Positions 1 through 12,055 of a DNA stretch of 64,000 nt are shown here, in pieces. A program made the translations under genes and the position numbers. This DNA is from Terebella lapidaria. Lineage: Eukaryota > Annelida > Polychaeta > Terebellida > Terebellidae. Each line of letters starts with the position of its first letter. Position 1 is the stretch's first letter. The notes beneath the pieces are model-generated. The model worked only from the letters and a program-made list of their open reading frames with translations. It ran no database searches and was not told where the DNA came from. The stretch is taken from positions 30,080,651 to 30,144,650 of the forward strand of contig OX424558.1 of the NCBI GenBank assembly GCA_949152475.1. The letters are read 5' to 3'.

Positions 1-458
1 AGCGGGTCCGGTCATCTGATCGGTGGACTGATGATCGGCTACTTTGGTGCTGTAATCACCTTCTTCGCCTTCGCCGCTACGGCAGTAGTCGTGTTGATTA
101 TGTTCGCCATTGCTCAAAAGGTACGGAAATGTGTCTGAAGCAACTGGAAAGGCATTAATAATCTATCCAATGTTTTACAATACACAACCTAGAGTACAAA
201 GAAATTTATTTTTTTCAAAAATTATTTTGCCGCAATACAATATTCAAGCAATAAAATTTATGTAATTATAAACAAAACAGACATTTGTATGCTTTGATAT
301 TTATTTGACAATTTTCTGGCTTATAGTGTAGCGTTAAGCCAGACTTTCAGTTTGAGTACAAAGACTTGGACGAGGAAACCGAAACCGGAAGTCACCAACC
401 TGCACCGGAAACAGAGACCACGACTCCGCCAGTGACGGAAGAGACAACACGACATTAG
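1..458 (+). CDS. 3' end of a transmembrane protein gene (two exons, 5' end outside window)
   Basis: The frame is open from base 1 to 120 (entered from outside the window) and encodes a Gly-rich stretch followed by a strongly hydrophobic helix of about 25 residues (Phe/Ala/Val/Ile rich) ending Ala-Gln-Lys. A GT donor follows at 121 (GTACGG) and an AG acceptor ends at 350. Exon 2 (351-458) continues in phase 0 with a short acidic, Thr/Glu/Pro-rich tail that ends in TAG. The layout fits a membrane protein with a short cytoplasmic tail. The protein family cannot be named from 76 residues. The phase match and plausible splice sites support the model; an alternative in-frame read-through would stop soon after 121. 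Confidence 0.6.
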
Positions 459-1803
459 CGAGACTAGTCAGATTAAATTACCACTGTCGTTTGTGATATG
501 TGAAATTATTGTTGTTTTTGACCTCACGTGGACTGTTATAATCATTGTAGAGTATTTACAAAATGTACGATTTTCTCCACATACCTCATCTCGAAAGTTA
601 GCGATAGGCTCATTATAAAGTGACCCTATAATACCATATAATAGACCTAGATTAATTAATTACTTAAGGTGATATTCTGTTCCTTTTATTTTTTCAAATG
701 CAGATATGAACTCCTAACACTTGAATATTTTGTGTATGGTATAACGTTGTCATTGTGATTTTCGTGATACATTTTGTATGCGGCTATTGAATATTCTCTG
801 AGGTCACATTATAAAGAGTGAAGGTGTTTAAACTGCATTGGTTTGGGTATTTTGATTTCATGTCAGCTTGTTCACTCATAAAACAAAAGTTCAATTAGTT
901 GAGGTATTGTGAATGTTAATTACGGATGGATGCCCGATTGGCATGGTTGGATATATTTTTGGGACACGTTATGATATGATCTTTCGTGCATTCTGAACAC
1001 GTTGTGATGTAATGTTTGTAACCGGCTGTTCACTGCATCCGATATAATACAAGTGTTGTGTGATTATAATGAATTCCAGGATATTGGATGTTTGTGTGAA
1101 CTTTGTGTCTATCTGACGCTCAATACACGCGAAGATGAAATAACTACGAAATGACTTTTATATATCGTAGTTCAATGCTGATGTAGCACAACCAGTCTGT
1201 GAAATGTAATGATTATATTGATTTCATGAATTTGAGCCTTGATATATTGTACTCGTGATAGCGGGAGAGATTTCAATGTCCCCAAAAATAAATTTGTTTA
1301 TGTATGGTAGTTGCTGTTTCATATTAGCCAATCAGATATATATTTACGATATTATACGGGCAGATCGTGTGGTACCTACAATAATATATACACAAGCTGT
1401 TCCATAATTCACAATATATATGGTACGAAAGGACTAGAACAATATGTAGTCACTGCACTCAAGTGGTCATATGTATTGGACCCTCAACCTTCCAATTGCT
1501 GGATCGGAAATTTCAATATTAAAATCACTTGGTACATTTATGGACTGATTTAAAAAGTCATATTGTTGTAGTTTGTTTGAGTTATTCATAAGTTATGTCT
1601 GGAAATATGTGATGTTTTACTTACAAGTGTCGATATCATGGGCAAGCAAACAGGAACTGCAGATGTTTAAGAAATCAATAAAATGTTGTTGAATCGATTT
1701 CCCTCATTTATCAATCACTGTGAATGATATACACTAATATACAATACACGTAGCGACATCTATATCTTGTACACTGTCCTCTCATTAATCAGCCATGAAC
1801 GTG
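459..1803 (+). other. 3' UTR and intergenic region
   Basis: No coding or repeat structure stands out. AATAAA sequences occur near 1284 and at 1677-1682; the latter is a candidate polyadenylation signal for the upstream membrane-protein gene, which would give a 3' UTR of about 1.2 kb. The sequence is AT-rich and otherwise unremarkable. Confidence 0.35.
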
Positions 1804-1809
1804 CCTGAG

Positions 1810-2180
1810 TACGGAGCCGCTGAACGAACATATGGTTATTGCGTTCCCTCGCAATAATATTGCGTTCCCTCGCAATATTATCGCGTTCCCTCGCGATCTT
1901 ATTGCGTTCCCTCGCATTCCGGATCGGGTTCCCTCGCGATATTATCGCGTTCCCTCGCGATCTTATTGCGTTCCCTCGCATTGTGCTGACGCCAATGACT
2001 TCTGAGAAGGAGGGAACGCGATCCGGAATGCAAGGGAACGCAATAAGATCGAGAGGGAATGCGATATTATATCGCGAGGGAACGCGATCCGGAATGCGAG
2101 AGAACGCGATAATATTGCGAGGGAACGCAATAACAATGTGCTAAAAAATATTTCTTCCATGTCCTCTCAGAGGCTCTGTA
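1810..2180. mobile_element. Palindromic-array MITE, copy M1
   Basis: The 371 bp element is flanked by the direct repeat CCTGAG (1804-1809 and 2181-2186). The ends are inverted: TACGGAGCCGCTGA on the left, TACAGAGCCTCTGA when the right end is read in reverse. The inside is an array of about seven 21-bp units, ATYGCGTTCCCTCGCRATMTT, followed after about 30 bp of spacer by similar units in reverse orientation, so the whole element can fold into one long hairpin. Each unit is itself an interrupted palindrome (GCG-TTCCCT-CGC). No protein is encoded. It shares terminal bases, target-duplication size and plan with the elements at 18.2 and 34.1 kb. Confidence 0.75.
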
Positions 2181-2186
2181 CCTGAG

Positions 2187-2607
2187 CGTTGAGTTACGAA
2201 AATAAACTGAAAATGATATCGCCAACAGCATCTTACACATAGTATGCATATTTTATGTAGTACGAGTCTATTTTGACAAATCAACTCTCCTCACCGAAAT
2301 ATCCATAAGAATGCAAATTGCAGAGTTGTATCAGGAAATACCTCCGACATGTAGATATATACATCACATAATTGCACTCGAATGCACATATACCAACATG
2401 GGTAATGAAGAACATGCGTGTATTCACTGTTTGCTTAGATTTAGGCCTGTGTGTAACAATTCGCTTTCTGGCCTTTATTGAATGCAAAATATACTAACAT
2501 CAACTACATACAAATTAGATTATCGCTTTTGATGGGAGAGTGTGACATTCAGCGGCCTTAAGTTTATAGTAGATAAGTAGTAGATAAACTATTAACTAAA
2601 TCAGCGA
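2187..2607. other. ST1 3' UTR and spacer
   Basis: A minus-strand AATAAA (plus-strand TTTATT at 2474-2479) lies about 130 bp beyond the ST1 stop codon and is the likely polyadenylation signal of that gene. I see nothing else here. Confidence 0.4.
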
Positions 2608-3845
2608 TCAGCAGCACGGGCCATATTTGGTTTGAATCGCACAGGAGGCAGTGCCAGTCGTTCTGTCCCATTTGTATCCAAACATCTCCATGTCCAGTGC
2701 ATACATATCCAGGAAATATTTTAATAAATCATCTGGAACTGCCCGTAACTCAGGTAGTTTCATCCGATAGCGCACATGTCCTGAGCTGTTCTGGTGGGTA
2801 TGTCTAACTGGGAATTTATCGTAGTGCACATCCGGTTTCAGTTTCGATAGGAGGATATCACCGTCAAGCTCCAGTGTTTCCACACGCAACAGAGCGTCCC
2901 ACTTCACTGCACACGGGTGTAACTCACTAGCGATTGTGCACCAATGACTGTTCTTTTTCTTCTTATCTCTGATCCATGTCAGAAACTGTGCTAAACTCGG
3001 CGCTCCCAGTTCTTTCTCCATTTGATCCATCCGATCGGGGTCCTTATTTTTGGCGAATTTCCCTGGATGAAACATCTCGAGAATCTCACGGGGAAGGTAC
3101 TTGAACTCGGAATCCGGGGCTAAAATCTTCCCCTTGTATACGGACACCAAGCGCTCCAGTGGATGCCTGATCAGCATCATCTTGTAAAAGTCATTGAGGG
3201 CCTGGACGGAGTCAGCTTCGCTCAGTTCATCCATGAACTTGACTTGGTAATCGTGTAGGAACGACCTCTGGTGTACGAATCGGGTGTTGGCGCTTGGTCC
3301 GTACAGTTGTTCTTTTGTAAACGAGTAGCCGTTGGCCTCAGCTATGAGTTGCTTCACCGCCGTGCAGCCTGCCTTAGACATGTGCCCGACAAGAAGCCGG
3401 TGCTTCTCATCGATAAGGTAGTTAGAAGATGGGACAAGTTGATTATCGCTGAAGTTTCGGCGGTGGATATCACAGAATCGTTTGATGTGATGCAGTCGTT
3501 CATGTTGTGTACACGGACGGTTGAACCTATTATACCATGATGGCACTGCAAAAGAACGAATAAATACACAAGGACTCTCCCAGGTTTATGACAGTTTTAT
3601 GTCCGTTGTGCACAAGGATCACTGCAACTCAAGCATCACTTTAGTGTAAAAACATCATGAAAAATCATTTGCACGACTACGTATCAAATGTTCCACCTAC
3701 CCTGTGAATGGTTAGCACCCGTGCTAGGTAGCTGTCCGCTAAGCGGGTTCTCATATTGTGGTTTCACGTATCTACTGGATGTAATGTAACATACCAGAGA
3801 GACCACGAATAAACAGAAAGCTGCCAAACGTTGGCGTTTCTCCAT
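2608..3845 (-). CDS. ST1: carbohydrate sulfotransferase, HNK-1ST/CHST8-14 family (Sulfotransfer_2)
   Basis: Two exons on the minus strand: 3845-3701 (ATG, 48 codons plus 1 base, donor GTAGGT) and 3545-2608 (acceptor TTTTGCAG), giving 360 residues. Exon 1 encodes a basic start and a single hydrophobic segment (residues about 7-23), a type II Golgi signal anchor. Exon 2 carries the PAPS-binding signatures of the family: the 5'-phosphosulfate loop in the form MSKAGCTAVK (Lys at about residue 106) and the 3'-phosphate loop RHPLERLVSVYKGK, then the conserved C-terminal MFGYKW and the ending GPCC. Family members move sulfate from PAPS to glycan hydroxyls in the Golgi lumen; the acceptor sugar cannot be predicted here. 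It is divergently arranged with ST2 across about 1.1 kb. No damage is visible. Confidence 0.85.
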
Positions 3846-4980
3846 TGAACGCGGTTTATTCCTTCATAATGTCAGTCGCGAGTTTGCCTTTGTTCAATGT
3901 GCAGCTTAGCATTCACTTGTAAGATAGTTTCTGGTAAATTGGGATGTAGAACGATCAATTTACCCGCTATTATTGGCTATCCATAATGCCATATATTGAC
4001 TGAGTGCAATGAAACCGACCTTTTGCAAGAGGTAGGCGGTTGAGCAGCACATGTTTTGTATAAGTGCGATGTAAATGTGTTGAAATTGCCCTTTATATTG
4101 ACTAGTTCATACACGTCATGTCACGATGTGCTGTATGGATGGATGTTCGAGTGATCAGCATCACATTCTACATGCCTACCTACATAAGTGAATCAAACTA
4201 GATACATGGGGTACACATTTAATGATACCTATATAAATGCAACAATATTTGAATAATTCTCGGAAGAGTGGAATGGGTATCCCAAATTACAATCGCATTA
4301 GTCAACAACCGAGTTGAACCATCTGCTTAACAGAAATGCTAAACTACATGAACATACAATTAATCCTATCGATGACATCAGCCAAGAGTTCATTGCATTG
4401 CGTTTAACTAGCCAAACATTTTCAAACCTGCGGTTGTACATATTTATGGCTAATTGCTCATACAGGTACTGAACAGCTTATCCAGTATATATTAACAACT
4501 AACATTTGATGTACATTAAAATCTGCAATGTAGTTCTGAAATTTGTTCGCGTCGGCCTATAATTCAGACTCATTCCAATTACAGTTGAATTTATATTTAA
4601 ATTCAATAAAGTATGGTCGTGCGAACTATGAAAGCACAGTTAAGAGTGCCACAATCGATTAAAACCTCATTGATAATCGTTCGATTGCAGGGATGAACAC
4701 CACGCCATTTGTTACATCTCAAATCGATAATAGATCAGCTGACAGCTTGGAATATTATTGATCGTTAATACATTGTCAATCTACATGGAACGAACTTTCA
4801 CAACAACAAAAAACACACCAATATTGGTTTTACTATTGCAACTGACATTCGCAAAAAAATGTACCGTAGGCTACTTATAGATAAGAAAGTACAGTGTGGC
4901 AAGAGGTCATCATCTGTCCACCATAAGCCATGTTATAACAGGCACAGCTCTCATGGCCCGCGCGCTGTCAGTGATTCAAC
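3846..4980. other. Divergent intergenic region between ST1 and ST2
   Basis: This 1.1 kb separates the start codons of two oppositely oriented sulfotransferase genes and should hold both promoters. It is AT-rich. I recognise no repeat and no clear TATA or CpG promoter signature. Confidence 0.35.
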
Positions 4981-6204
4981 ATGGCTTCTCTTTGCTCGAG
5001 CCAAAGCTGGAGAAAGTCCACCATAGTTTTGATTACCTTACTTTTATGTTCAATTATCTACATGTACATCGTTCACGTTTTCCAGGGACCAATAACGCTG
5101 GAATCGTTCACACGAAAGTGGCAGGATTCGAAGGAAACTGCCAGAGGTAAGAAATGGTGGAGAAATTCAAGAGCTTCACACAACATGTAGCCTACATGTA
5201 GACATTAACGTAATAAAATTCATTCACTGAACATACTAGAGCTAACCCGGTTTATATTATTGATTTTAGAGGATTCGATCAACAATGGTACACGCGTCAG
5301 GATATGTACTCAAACAGAGCGACTGGAACACATGAGAAGATTTTGTGAACGAGTCTGGAACGACTTGGACCAAGAGGTCAGGAAGCCCGATCCATACGCG
5401 TTGGTGGATACTAAACATCATCTCGTCATGGGCTGGATGTCAAAAGGAGGCTGTACGGCCTTCAAAGCTCTTTTATTGGAGGCAGCCGGCGGCAGCAAAA
5501 TGAACAAATATGATCACGAAAACAGTCTGATGTTCGTTCACAATCGAACGTTAATGGCAAAACACGGTATTCACCTGTTAAAGGATATGAACGAAACGGA
5601 AGCAGATTACGCGTTGGAGAACTACTTCCGGTTCATAAATCTACGCCACCCATTCGAGCGTCTGGTTTCCACTTACAGAGGAAAGGTCGAATCCAAAACC
5701 AGTGACTTCCCGTCCTTCGCGGCAGAAAGTTTAAAAATGGCGTATCCTGATTTATTCAAAAAGAACAAAACTCTTGCAAAGATGAAGAAACCGCAAGATG
5801 TTTTGGGTGTGCCTACGTTCATTCAATTTCTAACGTGGATAGCCACGAGTAAACGTAAGAACGTCCATTGGAACTCAATAATGGAGTCCATTCACCCCTG
5901 TGCGGTACGCTGGGATGCAGTACTACGTCTTGAGACAATGGAACATGATGGGAGTATTCTTCTGGATAAACTAAAACCGGATGTGACGTATGACACGATA
6001 TCTGTTAGGCACAGTCATCAAAATAAACCGGTGCACGACCATGACTGGATAAGACTCATGCAATATGCTGACACCAGTAAGGACGTAATGGAGTATTTTT
6101 ATGAGCTCTATGAAGCGGACTTGTACATGTTCGGATACTCGTGGAACCACACAACGTATACTGCATCATGTTCTGTGGAAACCAGTGACGGACCTTGTTG
6201 CTGA
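4981..6204 (+). CDS. ST2: carbohydrate sulfotransferase, HNK-1ST/CHST8-14 family
   Basis: Exon 1 is 4981-5146 (ATG; phase-1 donor GTAAGA at 5147) and exon 2 is 5270-6204 (acceptor TGATTTTAG), giving 366 residues. Exon 1 encodes a basic N-terminus and a hydrophobic anchor at about residues 14-31, typical of a type II Golgi enzyme. Exon 2 has the 5'-phosphosulfate loop MSKGGCTAFK, the 3'-phosphate loop RHPFERLVSTYRGK, MFGYSW near the end and the terminal GPCC. The intron position and phase match all other copies in the window. The sequence is clearly diverged from ST1 and from ST3-ST6, so this is an old paralogue, and it appears intact. Confidence 0.87.
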
Positions 6205-7042
6205 CAAGTAGATCATACGTTATTGTTTGCTCAACTAAACCAACCGATCAAAAATGCTAATATACAGGCACAAATGATGAGCCCTTTTGCACAATAATAC
6301 AGTTTTGCATGTTGTTTAATTTTGCACCATTTTTCTCTTTGTGGCTCTTTAACTATAAGTCATAAAGACCAGAGGAGATGGGCAAGATGCTCAATTCATT
6401 CGATTAAAAACTATTTCAACCAGGTTAATTTCATTCGACTGCTCCACCAATGAAAAGCGATTATGATGAATTATTCCGGGCTGATCTAAAAGACAACGGT
6501 TTCGTTTAACAAAAGACATACACATACATTTACGACATAATAATGAAGTCGTCACAATGATGACCCACACGAAATGAAAATCGCTGACATTGCTTATGCA
6601 TTTTGCATTGCTCCTGAAATGCATAAATTCCTATGACCATTGTAACAAATATTTTGCCTAAAACAGAAATAGAGCCACAATTTTCTGAAATTTCATCAAC
6701 ATTTGAAAGTAATCATAACAGAGCAACAACAAAATATATGTAAATATCAAATTCATTAAAATCTATCAGTAATTCCACTACCACTGAGTGTTAATTTAGG
6801 AGCGCTTTTTGATTGAACATTATGATAAATTTGTTCTTTGATACCGATTCATTGTCTGAAAGTTGTCATCTTACGACCGCTGACGTATTTTCTCTCAACC
6901 GATTTAACCATTTAACTAATATAATCAGTTTTCAGGATCCTCCTCAATATCTAATGCTGAATACCCGTATTTATATTTATTAGTGGACATATGATTATTG
7001 GACATATGATAATGAATAGTCAAAATTTCACATCAATTTAAC
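6205..7042. other. Intergenic, nothing recognised
   Basis: AT-rich sequence downstream of ST2. I see no coding signal, repeat or RNA gene. Confidence 0.3.
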
Positions 7043-7046
7043 TTAA

Positions 7047-10000
7047 GGTTGTTCGAAACACCCGGAAAGGTGTTTTTATTGAGTAAAAAGTTATATTTCT
7101 TGATAGCTAGATATGTGATGGTTACAAAAAGCAGAAAAAAATAGTAGGTCACCGTATGATATTTTTTGCTATGATGCATTTTGTTGACCTCCTATCAGTC
7201 TTGAAAGTACCTCAGCAATAGCCACAATCCATTACATCATGATATGCAATCTAACTGCATATTTTTGCCTAAAACTATATATTTATAGGATTTTTCAGTA
7301 CAGAACTGTTGTATATGCAACGGTTCATTAAACTGATGAAACAAAATTCGCTAGCACTGAGTTTGATATGTTTCGTGGCAAGAGTAAGAACATGTGTATA
7401 TATTTCAGCACTGAAATTTTACAGAAAAAGAGTAACTTCTGATAATCCATACAACGTTGAGTATCACTGCTCGGTCAGTAATACAGTATTTTTTTCTATT
7501 TTTTTTACACATATTTCTTCAATGATATTTTGGGTTTGTAAAAATAATGTAAAAAATATACCTATCCAGGTTACTTTTCGCGATATAAGCGTTAAAACAT
7601 GAAAAGTGTCATTTTATGGAAACAAAAAATCAATAATTTCATGAATTTGGAGTGCATACTATGTCAAATTATTCAAGTTTTTGTGAGTATGAATTGAAAA
7701 AAAAAATCATATATTTCATATATTGTATGTTCTGACTTGACTCAGAAATATATAAAAGGCTGGCATGGTAGATGTGATCATTAGCATGAACGGTATGGCT
7801 GCTAGAATGAACCACTAGATGTTGACTGGTCAATTGGCTCAGATGAGATTCTCTCCGGTCGCCAACTCAGTAGGCCTAATAGTTGAAATATCCCCATCAA
7901 ATTTGACAAGTCAGTAGAACTTTAGGAATAAATTTCACCCAATTAGCTTGAGCAAGATGACCGCCACATTTGGCACAGGATTTTGCGATAACTTATAGGC
8001 CACATACGGACAACGTGAGGATATAGCTTATTGTGCGGCGTTAGCCGTACTATATCTGTTAGTGTAATTTTGACCCCATGGTACTACTGGTGAGGAGCTT
8101 GTCCATGCGTGGACTTATTGCTACCGAATTAAGTCAGGCTAGTCAGCGATGACATTATCCATATTTTATGTCATAATCTCAGATTACAACAAAGTTAAGT
8201 AGCAAATATTGAACAAAGAAAACACACACCTTGGTCATTTGTGGAAAGTGCATCTAAAACACATTTTGGCAAGAATAATGGACGAGTCGACAAACAAATG
8301 CGAGTAACAATCAATTTTCGCATGGACAAGCTCGGCACCAGTATTGGAGGTACTATGGTAGTGTAAGACCATCTACGAGAATTGTTCTCTGTGAGAGGGA
8401 AGTAGAGAGTTATTACAATACGAGTTCGAGTTACAATACGATTCGAGTTCATTGTTTCATATTGTTATCAAAGCAGACATCTTTGTTGTTATCAAACTAA
8501 TCAATAGGCTTTAAGTTGATTTCCAAATATTGAGCAAGGGAAACACACACCATAGTCCTTTGTGGAAAGTTCAACCAAAACACATTTGGGCAAGAATAAT
8601 GGGCAACTCAACAAAAGAGCAGGTGAGAATCAATTTACGCATGGACATCAAAATATTCGACAGGTTGTCATAACGTTCAGGTTCTCAATTAGAATTTTCA
8701 TATCACATAGAAACAAGACCCACAATATTTTGTTTGGTTGTTTAACCAAGAAATGGGTTTCGTGTCTACTTATCCTTGATTTTTTTTCGTGTTCACTCAG
8801 CCTCGAGTACTGGTTCTACTCTCCTTTGTCCCTGTGGCCGCACACGTAACCTCAAGTTCTGCTGTTGTGGTGCTTGTTATATATAAATGGCTGACAACGG
8901 ATTTGACTGAGAGGGTAGCGCTGATCTGTGCGCGGTGAATTTTGGAGATTATTTCGTCTATAGGTCTATTTCATGCATCTCGATGAATTTTGGCAGAAAA
9001 TCGCCTAACATAGTGTAAATTTCTGGGTAGATAAGCTGCGGAAACAAAAAAGTTAGCCCCATTCGGCTTACATAGCGGAACGGGTATGGTAGACGAAACG
9101 TGTCAAAAATGACAACTGTAACGAAAACGGAGCCCCGCGAAATCGAGCCTGGTGGGCTGTAAATGTTGCGGCCCAATGAAGCTGAGCTCTTCTTATGATG
9201 TATTCCTCTTAAAGAGTGAACATTTGGTATATTCAGGCTATATAATGGACAGGCTATAGAGGAATTGATGTATGTCAATGGAATGTTGCTTAGTGGAACT
9301 GGAAATGCATATGCGTGTTTGGACAAACTTAGGGGCGCATAGGACAAACTATTATAAAAGAGTGTGTGACGACCTCTGGATATTTTGTGGTGAACTTTGA
9401 AATTCTAAGAGATTGGAATTGTGAAGAAAACACTCCACATGGGCACAAAATGAAGGATTCGGCGGATGGGAGGATGTGGTAAGAAACGGAAGAAACCCTC
9501 ACACTTGTCTTATTGGTCTTACACAGATATCATATACAAACTAATGAGCGCCACTTGCGCCAGCAATTCCCCCCCCCCCCCCACCCCTCAAATTTGCTCT
9601 TGCATTCGTTGTATCTTTTGTCCTTGGTCCACTCAAGTCAAGTAGCAACAAATCCCATGTGTTATGCCATACTAGTACATTCATGCTTATTAGCCCTACG
9701 AGATCTGCAATACCATGAATAGTCTTTCAAAATATTATTATCGCTAAGCTTGAGTTGTATTGAAAATTATGCCATGATCCACAGAAGTGTTGTCAATTTA
9801 TCTAACAGTGTTTTGAATAATTTTACGATCTGTTTGATTATGTTAATTAGAAGATTTGGAAATTGTTAGGTCTACTAGTTTTGTTGTGCAAACGTTTACT
9901 CATATACATATTAAAACTATGTAACGAATGGATGTTCTAGTAGTATTATCTTCTTAACCGAGGCTGGCCCACTGAAAGATACTAGACATATGCTGTGATG

Positions 10001-10200
10001 CTTCCAGTACTTTGTGTGTTCAAGTCGAGACTCCGCCGTACTGATCACAGACCGCCGGATTTTCCAGTACTCCCATTGCACGGCAACATTCATACCCCGC
10101 CGATCCCTATTTCACCCCGCCGTTACATTCGCTGTTTATGACACGTTTGGTCAACCATAGACGGGCCACATTGATGACGCGTTCGGTGTATCGAACAACC
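7047..10200. mobile_element. TTAA-flanked DNA transposon, probably non-autonomous (3.15 kb)
   Basis: TTAA stands at both ends (7043-7046 and 10201-10204), directly joined to inverted termini: GGTTGTTCGAAACACC on the left and GGTTGTTCGATACACC for the right end read in reverse. A TTAA duplication is used by piggyBac-like and Kolobok elements; the terminal sequence alone does not decide between them. Inside I find no transposase. There are AT-rich stretches, a C-tract (9569-9582) and a pair of diverged direct repeats of about 130 bp (8200-8335 and 8528-8655). The open frames inside (for example 8958-9347 minus) match nothing I recognise. Confidence 0.6.
8200..8655. repeat. Diverged direct repeat pair inside the TTAA element
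   Basis: The segments at about 8200-8335 and 8528-8655 align over most of their length; both contain AAACACACACC, then TTTGTGGAAAGT, AACACATTT, GGCAAGAATAATGG and CGCATGGACA. The offset is about 328 bp. They look like an internal duplication of the element. Confidence 0.6.
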
Positions 10201-10236
10201 TTAAATATTAGCGTGAAACTGTTTTCATCAGTATCA

Positions 10237-10520
10237 CACCCCAAGGATTGGCGCAACGTTCCAGAGAGGAACCTATTCATCCTAGCATTCTCCTTCTGAT
10301 GCCATATAAACCTTCAAAAACATATAACGTCAGGTTAATAGTCAGCAATGTTCCCACCGTGATGTATGTGTACAAAAGCTTTCAGGCGCATGTACACGTA
10401 CATTTTATGACCATGTATCGTGCATGCAGATATAGCGGAGTTCGTGAACAAGGAGCTGACATGTATTATCCTGGTCAATATATTGGGAAACACACCCGAC
10501 AACTGCCTACACCACTCACC
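10237..10520 (+). repeat. Dispersed repeat U, oldest copy in the window
   Basis: The first part (10237-10330, from CCAAGGATTGGCGCAACGTT) recurs at 29,938-30,020. The second part (10330-10490, from ATAACGTCAG through TATCCTGGTCAATATATT) recurs at 46,862-47,000, 54,529-54,660 and 60,209-60,340, exactly at the start of each sulfotransferase tandem unit. No protein is evident. It belongs to a repeat family of unknown type. Confidence 0.6.
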
Positions 10521-10597
10521 TGACGTCACATAGAATTATACACGTTTTTATTGCCAGAAACATTCAACAGAAACCAACAAAAATTATCACAAGAGCT

Positions 10598-12055
10598 TAG
10601 GAAGGTTACCGGACAATCCATATTTTAGATATTAGCCATTTTGTCCAGTGACCTAGAGAATGGGGTCATTGGTCAATTCAAGGCTACAAGAATATTCAGC
10701 ATATATCATTTCTAGTATGTCCACAATTGATTCTTAACCTATAAATCATTTCCCATATGTTCACCATGGATTCCTAAAAAGTAAAGTCGATAATAAGCGA
10801 GATATTAGCCATTTTGTGCTCTGACCTAGAAAATTAAGTCAAAGGTCAAGTTCAAGGTCATGAGAATATCCAGCCTATATTATTTCCTATATGTTCACTA
10901 TGATTCCTAAGCTGTAAAATCGATAATAAGTGAGATATTAGCTATCTTGGCTCTGACCTTGAAAATAAAGTCAAAGTCAAGTTCAATGCCATGAGAATAT
11001 CCAGCATATATCATATTCTATATGTCCAATGGAATTCCTGAGCTGTAAAGTCGATAATAAGTAAGATATTAGCCATTTTGTGCTCTGACCTTGAAAATAT
11101 GGTCAAAGTTCAAGTTCAAGATCATGAGAATATCCAGCATATATCATTTCCTAAATATCCACAATTGATTCCTAGGCTGTAAAGTCGATAATAAGTGAGA
11201 TATTAGCCATTTTTGGCTTTGACTATGAAAATAAGGTACACTGTAAAAGGTCAAATTCAGGGTCATGACAATATTCAATATATATAATTTCCTATATGTG
11301 CACAATTGATTCCTAAGCTGTAAAGTCGACAATAGGCGAGATATTCACTATTTTGTGCTCTGACCTTGATAATAAGGTCAAATTCAAGGTCATGAGAATA
11401 TTCAGCATATATCATTGCCTATATGTGTACAGTTGATTGCTGAGCTGTAAGGTCGATAATAAGCGAGATATCTGCCATTTTGTGCTTTGATCTTGAAAAT
11501 GAGATCCAAGGTCAAATTCAAGGTCATGACAATATTCAGCATATATCATTTCCTATATGTGCACAGTTGATTGCTGAGCTGTTAAGTCTGATAATAAGCG
11601 AAATATTACCCATTTTGTGATCTGACCTTGAAAACAAAGTCAAAGGTCAAGCTCAAGGTCATGACAATATTCAGCATATATCATTTCCTATATTTGCACA
11701 ATTGATTGCTAAGCTGTAAAGTCGATAATAAGTGAGATATTACTCATTTTGTGCTCTGACCTTGAAAATAAGTTCAAAGGTGAAATTCAAGGTCACGAGA
11801 ATATTCAGCATATATCATTTCCTATATGTGCACAGTTGATTGTTGAGCTGTAGAGTTGGTAATAAGCGAGATATAACCCATTTCGTGCTTTGACCTTGAA
11901 AATGAAATCCAAGGTCAAATCCAAGGTTAAGACAATATTCAGGATATATCATTTCTTATATGTGCACAATTGATTCCTATGCTGTAATGTCGATAATAAG
12001 CGAGGTATTGCAATTTTGTGCTTTAACCTTGAACATAGGGCCAAGGACCCTGTAG
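10598..12055. repeat. Satellite-like array, about 130-bp unit, about 11 copies
   Basis: Diverged tandem units share the motifs CAGCATATATCATTTCCTATATG, TTGATTCCTAAGCTGTAAAGTCG, ATAATAAGYGAGATATTAGCC, ATTTTGTGCTCTGACC and repeated AAGGTCA half-sites. The array begins with AGGTTACCGGAC. The same unit continues at 14,534, after about 2.5 kb of other sequence, and in longer blocks at 14.9 and 16.0 kb. The dense AAGGTCA (nuclear-receptor half-site-like) repeats are a property of the unit, not evidence of regulation. Confidence 0.75.

Noticed and set aside
1839-2144. Repetitive 101- and 73-residue frames (RSLAI or ARERN repeats)
   Set aside because: Translations of the 21-bp units of MITE M1 on both strands.
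8958-9347. 129-residue minus-strand frame inside the TTAA element, considered as a transposase remnant
   Set aside because: No motif of piggyBac, Kolobok or any other transposase could be recognised in any frame of this stretch.
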